Below are positions 22,108 to 32,666 of a DNA stretch of 64,000 nt, piece after piece. This DNA comes from Entoloma clypeatum. Lineage: Eukaryota > Basidiomycota > Agaricomycetes > Agaricales > Entolomataceae. Position 1 is the stretch's first letter. The number at the start of each line of letters is the position of its first letter. The stretch covers positions 4,960,001-5,024,000 of the forward strand of contig OY751488.1 of the NCBI GenBank assembly GCA_963565915.1, written 5' to 3'. Under the pieces are notes generated by a model. It saw only the letters and a list, made by a program, of their open reading frames with translations, was not told the DNA's origin and did no database searches. Both the position numbers and the translations under genes were made by a program.

Positions 22108-22659
22108 GGTCGTTTGAGGAATGGGATGTCCTGAAAAGCGGGACAGTTCCGTTTCAACTGACCTTTTGAAGCGTAGGATAACCCAGGGTAGTTGTCGGTC
22201 CTGACGTGAATGACACATAAGTAAGTACTAGTACACCATATTACTCATCGGGCCTCGGTGTGCCCGAAGATTTTATGGGTGGCGGAAGTATGTATTGTTT
22301 TTGCTCTCCCATTGGCCGGAATGCATTCTGCAGGTGTCATATCATTAGTAGTATACATATATGAAGCTGAATATTTCAGGGAATCACATTGCAAAAGCTA
22401 TGATGGTTTGAGATTTGAATGTACAGGAGACTGCATTGCGTAATTTGAGATCTATCATCAGAAATGCGCCGTTCGCCGAAGGGACGTTCTGGGCTGTTCT
22501 AGGACAGCATTGAGTAAACATCGAAGTTCATGACGTTCCACACGCCTGCCTACAACAACGATTAAGTATATCCGAAAGGTGTCACGGTGTACCCCACTCA
22601 CAGATTCCGAGTTCGAGTTTACGAGAATTCAGTTTTTCCAGACGGCCCCCGCCAACTTT
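22108..22659. other. No gene seen
   Basis: Short ORFs only. This is the boundary between the gene-rich part and the repeat-rich part. Confidence 0.3.
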
Positions 22660-22969
22660 TTTCGCGAAAAAGTGGCACTTTAACTATAGGTGGAGCGCAG
22701 ACCTAACCTATCTGAGTTCGAAATACTTGACTTTTTTGTCCATAAGATAACTCGGCCAAACAACGAACCGAATTCCGACTCACGCCCATCAACATCAACA
22801 ATGCCGCCGAACCAACGACCCTCCGAAGCGCCGAGGATGACCTCCTGGGAATGGAGGACAGTTGTGACACAGGGAAAGGCGGCCGACCAGTTCGCAGGCC
22901 ACGTGAGGACGCAGCCAAACCCCAACTGCTGCAGTCTCGTCCCCCTTCGTGCGCCGTAGCTTTGCGCCC

Positions 22970-23640
22970 AACGGCCGTACTTCACGCTTACCTTCACGCC
23001 CAACGGCCGTACTTCACGCTTACCTTCACGCCCAACGGCCGTACTTCACGCTTACCTTCACGCCCAACGGCCGTACTTCACGCTTACCTTCACGCCCAAC
23101 GGCCGTACTTCACGCTTACCTTCACGCCCAACGGCCGTACTTCTCACTTAACGGCTGTACTTCACACCCAACGGCTGCATCTTGTGCCCCTTTGTGCCCG
23201 GCAGCCGTGCCTCTGCCAAACGGCCTCCCTTCGCGCTCAACGAACGGCCGTGTCTCGTCCCCCTTCGCGCCCAGCGGCCGCGTCTCGTGCCCCTTCGTGC
23301 CCAACGGCCCTACCTTCACGCACAGTGGCTGTACCTCTGCCCAACTGCCGCGTCTCGTCCCCCTTTGTGCCCAATGGCCGTACCTTCACGCTGAACAGCC
23401 GTACTTCACACTTAACGGCCGTCCTTCACGCCCAACGGCCACGTCTCGTCCCCCTTCGTGCCCAACGACCGTACCTCTGCCCAACGGCCTCCCTTCGTGC
23501 CCAACGGCCGTACCTTCGCGCACAATGGCCGTACCTCTGCCCAACGCCCGCGTCTCGTCCCCCTTCGCGCCCAACGGCCGTACCCCACACTTACCGGCTG
23601 TCCTTCACGCCCAACGGCCACGTCTCGTCCCCCGTAATTT
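22970..23640 (+). repeat. Minisatellite array A (32-bp core, CCCAACGGCC family)
   Basis: 22979-23138 holds five near-perfect 32-bp units (acttcacgcttaccttcacg followed by cccaacggccgt). The rest is a degenerate array in which CCCAACGGCC recurs every 20-40 bases. Open frames across it only translate the repeat and are not genes. Confidence 0.9.
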
Positions 23641-23822
23641 AGCTATTAAGCAGTAAAATACATGGGCAGCCAGGCCCTGCCAGTTCTCAAAGATAAATGG
23701 ATTTCTTTCTTTTCTCAGAACATTGCCCGCGAATTGCCTGCTCATGTTTACCAGATTCTGATAAATTCAGCTGTCAGTGAATCACACTCTCGAGTCTCAA
23801 TTCCTTATCATTCACTACACAT

Positions 23823-23950
23823 CAGCAAACCCGGGGTGCTACCAGCCACTACAGGTTGCTATGGGTTACTATGGGTGCTATAAAACAGGGGACCTTTGCT
23901 ATGGAGCACTCCATAGCATCCATAGACCCACCCAGGGTTTGCTGATGCAT
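23823..23950. mobile_element. Small palindromic MITE-like element
   Basis: About 126 bp, with ends catcagcaaaccc and gggtttgctgatg as inverted repeats, and internal GCTATGG-type repeats in both orientations. It is nested in the element at 22660-24090. Confidence 0.5.
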
Positions 23951-24164
23951 TTTTCATCAGTACTTGGCTTTCAAAAGTTAGCCCACAGGTATAGATAATA
24001 ATTATGAAGTACCCTTGTCATCTTTTCTTTTCTTCTTCTCCCTCGAATTAATTTCTTCATGTGCACTCCACCTATAGTTAGAGTGCCCTTTTTTGTTGCA
24101 CCATCTATCATGCTCAGTTACTGGTTTGATCACCACATCACTCTTGGTGATCACCACCAACCAC

Positions 24165-24464
24165 TGCTCATCCCCAACGGTTGCCCCTCATGCTCAACGG
24201 CCACCCCTTGTGCCCAACAGCCATCTCTTGCGCCCAACGGCCGCTCCTCATCCCAACTGGCCGTGCCTCGTCCCAAACGTGTGTGCCTCGTGCCCAACTG
24301 GCCCCCCTTGTCCCAAACGGCTGTGCCTCGTCCCAAATGTGTGCCACTCGTGCCCAACTGGCCTCCCTCATCCCAACCGGCTGCCTCTCGTCCCAACTGG
24401 CTGCTTCTTGTCCCAACTGGCTGCCCCTTTTCCCAGACATCTGCCCCTTGTCCCAACTGGCCGC
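24165..24464 (+). repeat. Minisatellite array B, left part
   Basis: Units such as cccaactggc, cccaaacggctg and ctcgt recur about every 20-24 bases. The array stops exactly at the Gypsy LTR at 24465 and resumes after the other LTR at 35672. Confidence 0.85.
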
Positions 24465-24941
24465 TGTAAGGGCAACCATCCGATTTCCTCAATCCGACAC
24501 CTCCGACACCTCCGACCCATCCTCCGACCCTCTGACCGTTGTGGTACGTCTATTATTTATATTACTATACTTTACGTTTCCTTTCGTTTCCATCTATCCT
24601 TCGACACTTCCGACCCGTCCTCTGCGTCGGAGTGCACGTCGGAGCAATGATTTATACCACCACATGCACACTTCCGATTTACATATCCCATTCCAATCCC
24701 TACTCCTGATCTTTGTCATATTTCAACATTCCTCTCCTCATTTCCAATTCTCGTTGTCTATATAGCTGTCTAGCCTGCAAGGGAATTCTCAGAACTTTCT
24801 CTTTGGATTTCCCTTGCAAGGTACGCCTCGTATTGTACTTTGTAGAGTCTAATTTAACTTTGGATTTCCCTTGCAAGTCGTCTGACGTCGGAGTCACTTC
24901 GGAGCACTTCGGAGTTGTTGGATCGTAAGGTCGCCCTTACA
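24465..24941 (+). repeat. Gypsy 1 5' LTR
   Basis: 477 bp, TGTAAGGG...CGCCCTTACA. It contains a TATA box (tctatatag, 24757-24765) and a predicted start about 24790. By eye it differs from the 3' LTR at about 19 positions, all transitions. Confidence 0.95.
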
Positions 24942-24943
24942 GT

Positions 24944-24953
24944 AGAAAGTTCT
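24944..24953 (+). promoter_or_regulatory. Predicted self-priming primer-binding site, Gypsy 1
   Basis: AGAAAGTTCT, two bases after the LTR, is perfectly complementary to AGAACTTTCT at 24791-24800, the predicted first bases of the transcript (about 30 bases after the TATA box). This is the arrangement of Tf1/sushi elements, which prime from their own folded 5' end. No tRNA 3' complement was recognised here. Confidence 0.65.
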
Positions 24954-26096
24954 CTCTAAACAGACCGGGTACGAATTGTACCATTGAAGCCATTCCATGC
25001 TTCGGAGTTGACGACACGGACTCGAGTCTGCCCTCCTCCGATTCCGGTACATCTGACACCCCTTCCGATCCCTCTTCCCACAGGCCCCAGTTCTGGCCTT
25101 TCTGCCAGCCCCGATCGCACCTGCCAATCCAGGTGTGCGTCGGGCCAAACCCGCAACTCCGCCAGACTTCGACGGAGCATGTACCACTGGTTGGACTTTT
25201 CTTAATTCTTGCGAACTGTATATGGGACTGGTTCCGGAACAGTTTGCAGATGATCATGCTAGGATCTATTGGGCGCTTTCCTTCATGAAGAGTGGACGTG
25301 CTGCGCGCTTTGCTGACTGCATCATCTGACAAGAGCATCGGACCGGAGCTCCGTGTCACCAGACCTGGGTGCAGTTCCGAACGGCGTTCATCGAGGAGTT
25401 CACTCCGAAAAACGAAGAACAAGATGCACGGCCCATTCTTGAGGGAGAAGCCTATTACCAAGGTAGTCAGGATGTGGAGGCTTACATTGACGACTTCAAG
25501 GATTATGTTGAAAAGGCTGGGTACACCGAAGGAATGAACATAGTACTTAAGTTCCAACATGGCCTCTGATCCGACATCCAATCCAAAATTGCGACACTAA
25601 CTTTCAGACAACCTGCGGATGACAACCTGGATGCCTGGTATGCAGCCACACGAGTCAACGATGATAATCAAATTGCCAATAAAGCTTTCAAATCCACAGT
25701 TCTGACATGCCCGAACCCTTTCCGCACTGCTCCGACCGCACCGAAGGCAGCGGCAGGATCTGTATTTCCCCGACCTTTCATCCCCTATATTCCACGTGCA
25801 CCTCCGACAGTCATTGCTCCGACTCCAACCGTCCGCGACCCCAATGTGATGGATATCGATGCCTCTCGTGTCAGGGGTAAGAACGCCAATGTATGCTTCA
25901 GATGTGGTAAAACTGGTCATTTCAGTCGCAAGTGTCCGCTCCGATTCGACGTCCAATTCATGATGTTGGATGAACAGGAGGAGTACATGATGGACCAACT
26001 AGCCGCTAAAGATGCAGTGACGTCTACCTCCGACGTCGCCGAAGCGTCGGAGCAAGCGGAAGACAAACAAGAGGATTTTTCCCCTGACAACAAGTG
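24954..26096 (+). pseudogene. Gypsy 1 gag, degraded
   Basis: Capsid-like segment (TTGWTFLNSCELYMGLVP, then FRTAFIEEFTPKNEEQDARP and DVEAYIDDFKDYVEKAGY) with a CCHC zinc knuckle CFRCGKTGHFSRKC at about 25896-25937. It is interrupted by in-frame stops (for example at about 25327 and 25568) and joined frames. The C-terminal acidic part runs into the palindrome at 26035. Confidence 0.85.
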
Positions 26097-26595
26097 AATG
26101 GTGTGCCCTCGTTGTCCACTAGCAATCATTATGCTTCCTTGTCTATAGATGAATCAGATTTTACTTCTTCTCCCTATGACTCAGCGCAGAATGAACCCTC
26201 AGTCACACCTACCCCGACTCTGAAAGTCGTCCGACCCCGACTCTGAAAATGGGAACGACAACTTCCGAAAAAATACATCCTGGCCTCCGACGGCTCCAAC
26301 AACGCTATTGAACTAGATGTTGTTCTGGAGACAACGGACACCAAGGATACCCTTTCACAAAAGGCTAAGTCGTCATTCCATTTTCGGAGTCCGGGTCGGA
26401 CGACTTTCAGAGTCGGGGTAGGTGTGACTGAGGGTTCATTCTGTGCCGAGTCATAGGGAGAAGAAGTAAAATCTGATTCATCTATAGACAAGGAAGCATA
26501 ACGATTGCTAGTGGACAACGAGGGCACACCATTCACTTGTTGTTGGGGGAAAAATCCTCTTGTTTGTCTTCCGCTTGCTCCGACGCTTCGGCGAC
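26035..26595. repeat. Large inverted repeat inside Gypsy 1
   Basis: Left arm 26035-26260 and right arm 26370-26595, about 226 bp each and nearly identical, around a 109-bp spacer. The left arm is the end of gag; the right arm is its reverse complement and joins directly to reverse transcriptase at the YLDD region. The spacer still encodes a piece resembling the start of pol (YILASDGSNNAIELDVVLE). Confidence 0.9.
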
Positions 26596-27218
26596 GAAGG
26601 TGGCGTATGTGTTTATCTTGATGATATTCTCATCTTTACATCGGACCTGTCGGAGCATCGGAGGATCACACGCATAGTATTAGAGCGGCTCTGACAACAC
26701 AGATTGTATCTCAAACCGGAGAAGTGTGAATTCGAACAGACACAGATCGAATACCTTGGCCTTATTATTGAGAAAGGACATGTGGAAATGGACCCCGTCA
26801 AGGTAGCCAGAGTGTCGGAGTGGCCAACTCTGACTAACGTGCGGGAGGTACAGTCCTTCCTTGGATTCACTAACTTCTATCGTAGTTTCATCCAAGGGTT
26901 CTCTGACATTGCACGTCCTCTGTTCCGACTCACAACCAAGGGCTGTGTATGGTCCTGGGGCGACAAGGAAGCAGGGGCCTTCGGAGGTCTGAAGCGGAGG
27001 ATCACCTCTGCTCTGATACTTGTCCTCCCCGACCACAGCAAGGAGTGGCGAGTCGAAGCGGATAGCTCCAACTTTGCGACTGGAGCGGTACTGTCCCAAC
27101 CGTCAGAGGACGGTAAGTGGCACCCTGTTGCATTTTATTCCAAGAGCCTTAGCCCAGTGGAACGCAACTACGAAATTCATGACAAGGAGATGCTGGCTGT
27201 AATCCGCGTGCTGGAGGA
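26596..27218 (+). pseudogene. Gypsy 1 pol, reverse transcriptase to RNase H
   Basis: Begins inside the palm domain next to the catalytic YLDDILIF and runs through LKPEKCEFEQTQIEYLGLII, FLGFTNFYRSFI and RNase H (VEADSSNFATGAVLSQ, FYSKSLSPVERNYEIHDKEM). The protease and the first half of reverse transcriptase are absent. It stops at the solo LTR. Confidence 0.85.
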
Positions 27219-27588
27219 TGTTACGGACTAACGACTACGGACATATACGCTTACTTTTTCACTTTTACTCATCGGCCCCCACTTACACATATCATATTAT
27301 ACTTTATTTCCTTTAGTATACTTCGCTCCCGTGCTGACTCGCTTTCTGCAGCTGTCTGACTCATTCTGCAGTCAGCTTACTCATTAGTGCATAGCCTTCC
27401 ACAGTCGCCTTACTCATGCGCACTGCCTTCCGCAGTTACTGACTCATTCGCTACCACTCATAGTCAGTACTATATAAACCTCATGTACCATAGCTACATT
27501 CCTTAGATTTAGCAATCACATTGCTCTTCGCCTTTCCATCTTCCTGCATACTCTGCCCGAACCTTGGAACGGTTTGTTACGCATAACA
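27219..27588 (+). mobile_element. Solo LTR of the Gypsy 4 family
   Basis: 370 bp, TGTTACGG...GCATAACA, flanked by the 5-bp duplication GAGGA (27214-27218, 27589-27593). It sits in the RNase H codons of Gypsy 1. It is the same family as the LTRs at 54212 and 58203, and was presumably left by LTR-LTR recombination. Confidence 0.95.
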
Positions 27589-28795
27589 GAGGAATGGCAA
27601 CATTTCCTTGAAGGAGCGGAGAAGACGGTGGAAATTTGGACCAATCACAAAAACCTCGAATACTTCATGACTGCCCAGAAGCTCAATCGGTGACAAGCAT
27701 GGTGGTCTCTATACCTAGCGCGTTTTGATTTCAAGATGCACCATTGACCGGGCAAGTTGATGGGGAAGTCCGACGCACTGTCGCGTCGGGCGGACCATGG
27801 AGATGGCTCACGGGACAACAAGGACATAGTCCTACTCCGACTGGAGCTGTTTGCCATACGGGCCACTCGGGGAGTAGCCACTCAAGGTGAGGAGCGCGAT
27901 GTCCTCCGGAAGGTCTGACAGGGCATCCGCGATGGCCTTCTAGAGGATAGCATAGCAGAGGTCATCAAATCCCTTCCGATGGTCGGAGCTGCATCCGTCC
28001 GCGGAGCGGAATGGCGACAGTCGGAGGGTTTACTGTACTTCTGAGATCGCATTTATGTGCCCAACAACCCACAGCTCTGCCAACGAATCATCACGCAACA
28101 CCATGACAATCCGGTGGTCAGACACCCAGGATGCTGGAAGACTCTAGAGTTGGTATCACGCACTTATTGGTGGCCCCACATGGCACGTTTAATTGGTCAG
28201 TATTGCAAAACTTGCGACCCCTGCCTCCGCACCAAGGTCCAATGCTCCGCACCCTCTGGTGAACTCCATCTGCTCCCAGTCCCGTCGGAGCTATGGCAGG
28301 TAACTAGTGTTGATTTTATCACTGAACTACCAGAAGCCCATGGGTATGATGCTATCATGGTAGTAGTAGACTCAGTCGGGAAACACGGACACTTCATTCC
28401 GACGCACTCCGCTCTCTCCCCCCTCGGATCTGCGAAATCTTATGTTCAACATGTTTGGAAGCTTCACGGTCTTCCGGAGGCCATTGTCTCCAATCACGGA
28501 CCACAGTTTGTTGCCAAGTTCACGCGGGGATTGTACAGGCTGTTAGGTATCAAGGTTGCTGCCTCGACGGCCTACCATCCGCAGTTGGACGGACAGATGG
28601 AACACGTGAACCAGGAATTGGAACAATACCTCTGACTATTTGTCAATGAGCGACAGGGCAATTGGGACAAATGGCTTCCGATGGCAGAGTTTTTGTACAA
28701 TAACCATGTCCACGCATCCACGCGCCAAACGCCCTTCTACTTCGACACCGGACGTCACCCATGTATGGGCTTTGAGCCCCGACAAAGACCGTCAG
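27589..28795 (+). pseudogene. Gypsy 1 pol, RNase H end and integrase
   Basis: Continues the interrupted frame (EEWQHFLEGAEKTVEIWTNH, then KSDALSRRADH), followed by the integrase zinc region (RTYWWPHMARLIGQYCKTCDPC) and core (SVDFITELP, SNHGPQFVAKF, TAYHPQLDGQMEHVNQELE). Several in-frame stops (for example near 27691, 27748, 27918 and 28634). Cut by the Copia insertion at 28796. Confidence 0.85.
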
Positions 28796-29105
28796 TGTTG
28801 AAGTTCCACCTGGGCGCTAGCCGCAAGTGTACTGAAGCAACCGGCTACAGTGGAAGTACTCTACGATACCGTTCTGACCACTTACATGGATTGGAGAGGG
28901 TGAGTCTGGTGAGAGCGGTTGAGGCTGGTAAGAGCGATGGAGGCGGTTAAGAGTCAAGAGACAACTTGTTGATATTGACAGTTTCCTGGTCTTATATACC
29001 GTACTACTGTTTGTACCAACCAAACAAGTATGTAATGAAGATATGTAAAGGTCACGTGATGTAATCTAATCTAATCTAATCTACGTGATGGGAAAAGTTT
29101 CAACA
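28796..29105 (-). repeat. Copia 1 3' LTR
   Basis: 310 bp, TGTTGAA...TTCAACA on the + strand. It contains a CTAAT tandem repeat near the right end, where the only difference from the other LTR lies. Confidence 0.95.
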
Positions 29106-29180
29106 CCCCCCCATATTTAGTACATACTTCTAAATACATCTTACTTTTTCCCACATATATATATAGGTACTCTGTTTCGC

Positions 29181-32100
29181 CTAGTTTTTTATCAATCCGA
29201 AGTACGGGATAAACTTGGAAAAGAGGATTTTTCCCAGATTCTTAGTTAAAAGGTCTGCAGGGTTGTTCACTCCTTCAATGAATTCGACCGTAATTATCCC
29301 TTCGGAGACTTTTTCTCTGATGAAGTGGAATCGCACGTCAATGTGCTTGGATCGCTTCTCAGTTACAGGGTTGGATGCGATGAAGACGGAGCCGTTGTTA
29401 TCTCCGTAGATCAGTACTGATCCGATCTGCATTCCAAGTTCGGCAAGCATGCTTCTCAGCCATGTTGCTGCGCGACTGCAGTCTGATAACGCCATATACT
29501 CTGCTTCTGTGGAAGAGAGGGCGATGGTCTTTTGCGCCGATGATACCCATGTCACTGCTCCAGACGCCAGTGATATGAAGAAGCCAGTGGTAGACCTCCT
29601 CGTGTTCTCATCTGACGCCCAGTCGGAGTCTGTGAATGCATAGATTCCTTTCCCTGAGTCGCCATCATACATTATTGCATAATTTTTTGTCGCTTTCAGA
29701 TACCTGCAAATATCCCTAGCCACTTCTAAATGGCGTTTGGTGGGATTTGCGGAAAATTGCGACATTTTGATTACGGCAAAACAGATGTCTGGCCTTGTTC
29801 CAATCATCAGATACAGAAGTGATCCGATGACGGATTGGTACTTTGATCGAAGTTCTGCATTGGGTTCATCTTCGGACATCATGGGTTTGTAGCCCGTAGG
29901 AAGTGGGGTATGGGTGGCGTTAGATTCGCTCATCCCCATTCGTTCGAGTATTTTCTCAAGATAAGGTACTTGATCGATGAAGATACGTTTCCCGCGTTGC
30001 CTTATTTGGATAGAGAGAAATTCTTTCGGTTCCCCATCAGGCACAAGGTGCCCTAGGTCCCTACATTCCCATGTGGTCATGAAGGCCTTCTTTTTCTCTA
30101 GCGTATATTCCCGGTTTGTGCCGAGAAAAGCAGAGTCGTCGACATAGATGACGGCGATTACAATTTCCCCGCTGGTACTTTTGTGAATGAACACTCCCAC
30201 ATCGGAGTGAAGCCGGACAAAGCCGAGCTTTTTCATGGAGGAATCAAGTTCCCTCCACCAGGCTAATGCGGCCTGCTTAAGTCCATATAGAGCTTTGAAT
30301 AGTTGGTACACGAGGTGTTCTTTCCCTTTTACTATGTAGCCCTCAGGCTGTCACATGTAAATGACTTCATGGAGCGTTCCATAGAGGAAGGCTGATGAGA
30401 CGTCCAAAAGTGTCATGAACCACCCTTCAAGGGCTGTCAATGCCAGTATTAGTCGGACGGTTTCATATCTTACGACTGGTGAGAAGATCTGATCAAAGTC
30501 GATCCCTTCTACCTGTGAAAAGCCTTTTGCGACAAGGCGTGCTTTCAGACGCCCGTCGGACTTTTCGTTATAGACCCATTTGTTCCTTAGAGCTTTCCTC
30601 CCTGCAGGCAGGGGTACTAGCTCCGTGATCACCCCGCGGCGTTTGAGCATGTCTAGCTCTTTACGTTCAGCCGCATACCAGTCTTCTTTATTTGGAAGAG
30701 GGTATATGTCTTTATGGGACATGTCGACAATGCCAACTTGGACTGATATCGCCTCCATCAGGAGGTCATTCATCCATGCCGTTTGACCACCCAATCTCCG
30801 TCTTCGATCTAATTTTTCCAGATCAGACGCTGGAGTGTCTTCCCCATAGATGCTTCCTGGCATCTTCCGAACTCGTCGTTCCCTGATCGGTCGATCTGGT
30901 ACTTGCTCGGGTTCGGGAGTGGGTACTCGCGGTTCGTCATCAGGCTCACTGGCAGGCAGTTCGTTGTCTGATTCAGGTTGATCTTGTTCAATGGGAAGTG
31001 GGTCATGAGGTGTTTCGTTGTGACTGTCGTCGTCATTGCTGCCGGGAATGAGATCCTCAAACTCATCAGCCGGCTCTGGGTTTTCCATTTCTGGGTGGTT
31101 TTCTGGCAACAGGTCGATATGGCATCTAGGGTACTTGCTTTCATCAAAGATAGCTTTCCCTCCCATGAAAATCGTGTTGGTCTCAGGATCCATGAAGCGG
31201 TATCCTTTGACCCCTGGTTTCGATCCGAGATAAATCATCAATCGGGATCTTGATTCCAGGGAGTTCCTACGTTTCTCCTTTGGGATATATACATATGCCT
31301 GACATCCGAATACTCTGACGCTAGACATGTCGGGGATCTCATTGGTCACCCTGAAGTAAGGGGTTTTCCATTCAAGACGCTGCATGGGGGTTCTGTTGTA
31401 GAGAAATGCTGCGTGTTCCAAACAGAATTCCCACCACATGGGCGGTAAGCATGCATCGAAGCGCAATGCCTGAGATTTTTCCCATAGCGTTCGATTGATC
31501 CTTTCTGCTCTACCATTCTGCTGGTGCTGATATGGGAGCGTGATATCGATCAGAATTCCATGATCGGCAAGTACATCCTTGTATTCGTCAAATTCTCCAC
31601 CTCCATCAACCCGCCACTTTTTAGGGGTAGCGGCAAATTGATTCTGGATCATCGCAAGGAATTGTTTCAGCGCCGTGATGGCGCCTGACTTCTTCCTAAG
31701 CAAGACGACCCAGACATGGGATGAAAAATCGTCCAAAAAGGTGAGGAAATATTTGTACTTATGGTACGATGCCGTGGATATCTGCTTCAAATCCGAATGG
31801 ATCAAATCAAAAGGTTTGACAGCCCTTGTCATCGAGTTAGGATAAGATTGATTCAGCATTTTCCCTTTTAGACACCCCGTGCAGCTTTCCTGTGATTTCT
31901 CACGTACTAACGTTTTGGGTACTCCTTTGGTACTGGTGGGAATCTTATTGAGCGCTTGGTCATTTGGGTGGCCAAGGCGTTTATGCCAGGTTTCAACAGT
32001 GATTTCGCTAGAGATCGCGTGGATTTGGTCATAGCGTATTTCAGTGTCTAACCAGTAAATGGTTTGTCCGATGAAATGAGGCGAAAACTGTATTTTGTTC

Positions 32101-32666
32101 AGCCCTTTAGAGATATTAATTTCTCCGCGCATTCCATCAACTTTGTAACCATGGTTAAGGAAGACGCCTAGGGACAATAGATGTGTGTCCATATCCGGAA
32201 TATAAAATACCGGTTGTAGGAGATGGGTTTTAGTTTCCCCATTTAGGGTATGCCATACTGGAACGGCCCCAACTCCGAGAATTTCCAGTTTCTTTCCCTT
32301 TGCAGCTGTTTGGACAAATCGCTTAGCCTTGAGAGGCCTGTAATACGCGAAGTCTTTGAACTCATGGGTAAAGTGTAATGATGCGCCGGAATCTAAGATC
32401 CACTGAGCGCGTTCTCTCTCTTTGCAGTGTGTGCAGGACGCGGAATGTTTGATATATTTTTTGTACAGATCATCACTAAAGAGATCTATACTATCTGCAT
32501 CGGTACTGGCTAATATGTATTCAAACGTCTGTGCGTGATTATTAGCGTTTCCCATTTGGTCAAGTTTGAGAGAAATATGTGACGAACCGTCAAGTTCAAT
32601 CAGCCCATCTTCGAATTGTTCCAGCCCCATCCGCTCGCTTTGATGGTCTATGTCCATCATTTTCAA
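29181..32666 (-). pseudogene. Copia 1 pol with a single in-frame stop
   Basis: Domains in order: aspartic protease (WILDSGASLHFT), GAG-pre-integrase with zinc site (WHKRLGHPNDQ...CTGCLKGKM), integrase core (HSDLKQIS, FLDDFSSHVWV, VDGGGEFDEY, RAERINRTLWE), reverse transcriptase (KARLVAKGFSQVEGIDF, then LKQAALAWWREL and IYVDDSAFLG) and RNase H (FTDSDWASDENTRRSTTGF, ALSSTEAEYMALSDCS). One TGA at 30351-30353 separates two open parts, just before QPEGY. Everything else is open. The first ATG of pol is at 32658-32660, two bases after the gag stop. Stop readthrough cannot be excluded, but a recent point mutation is simpler. Confidence 0.92.

Larger units (their letters stand above)
22660..24090. mobile_element. 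Non-autonomous DNA element carrying a minisatellite
   Basis: Imperfect inverted repeats bound this stretch. The left reads ggcactttaactataggtgg (from 22673), and the right, reverse-complemented, reads ggcactctaactataggtgg (within about 24055-24084). The match continues outward into an A-rich run on each side. No transposase was found inside. It contains a 32-bp tandem repeat, a degenerate array and a smaller palindromic element. The target-site duplication is not clear. Confidence 0.55.

Noticed and set aside
22979..23138. Regular 32-bp repeats resembling a CRISPR array
   Set aside because: Units are directly adjacent with no unique spacers, and the genome is eukaryotic; it is a minisatellite.
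22851..23656. Long overlapping ORFs with repeated RPYFTLTFTPNG-like peptides
   Set aside because: They translate the 32-bp minisatellite in several frames on both strands and have no promoter, start context or domain.
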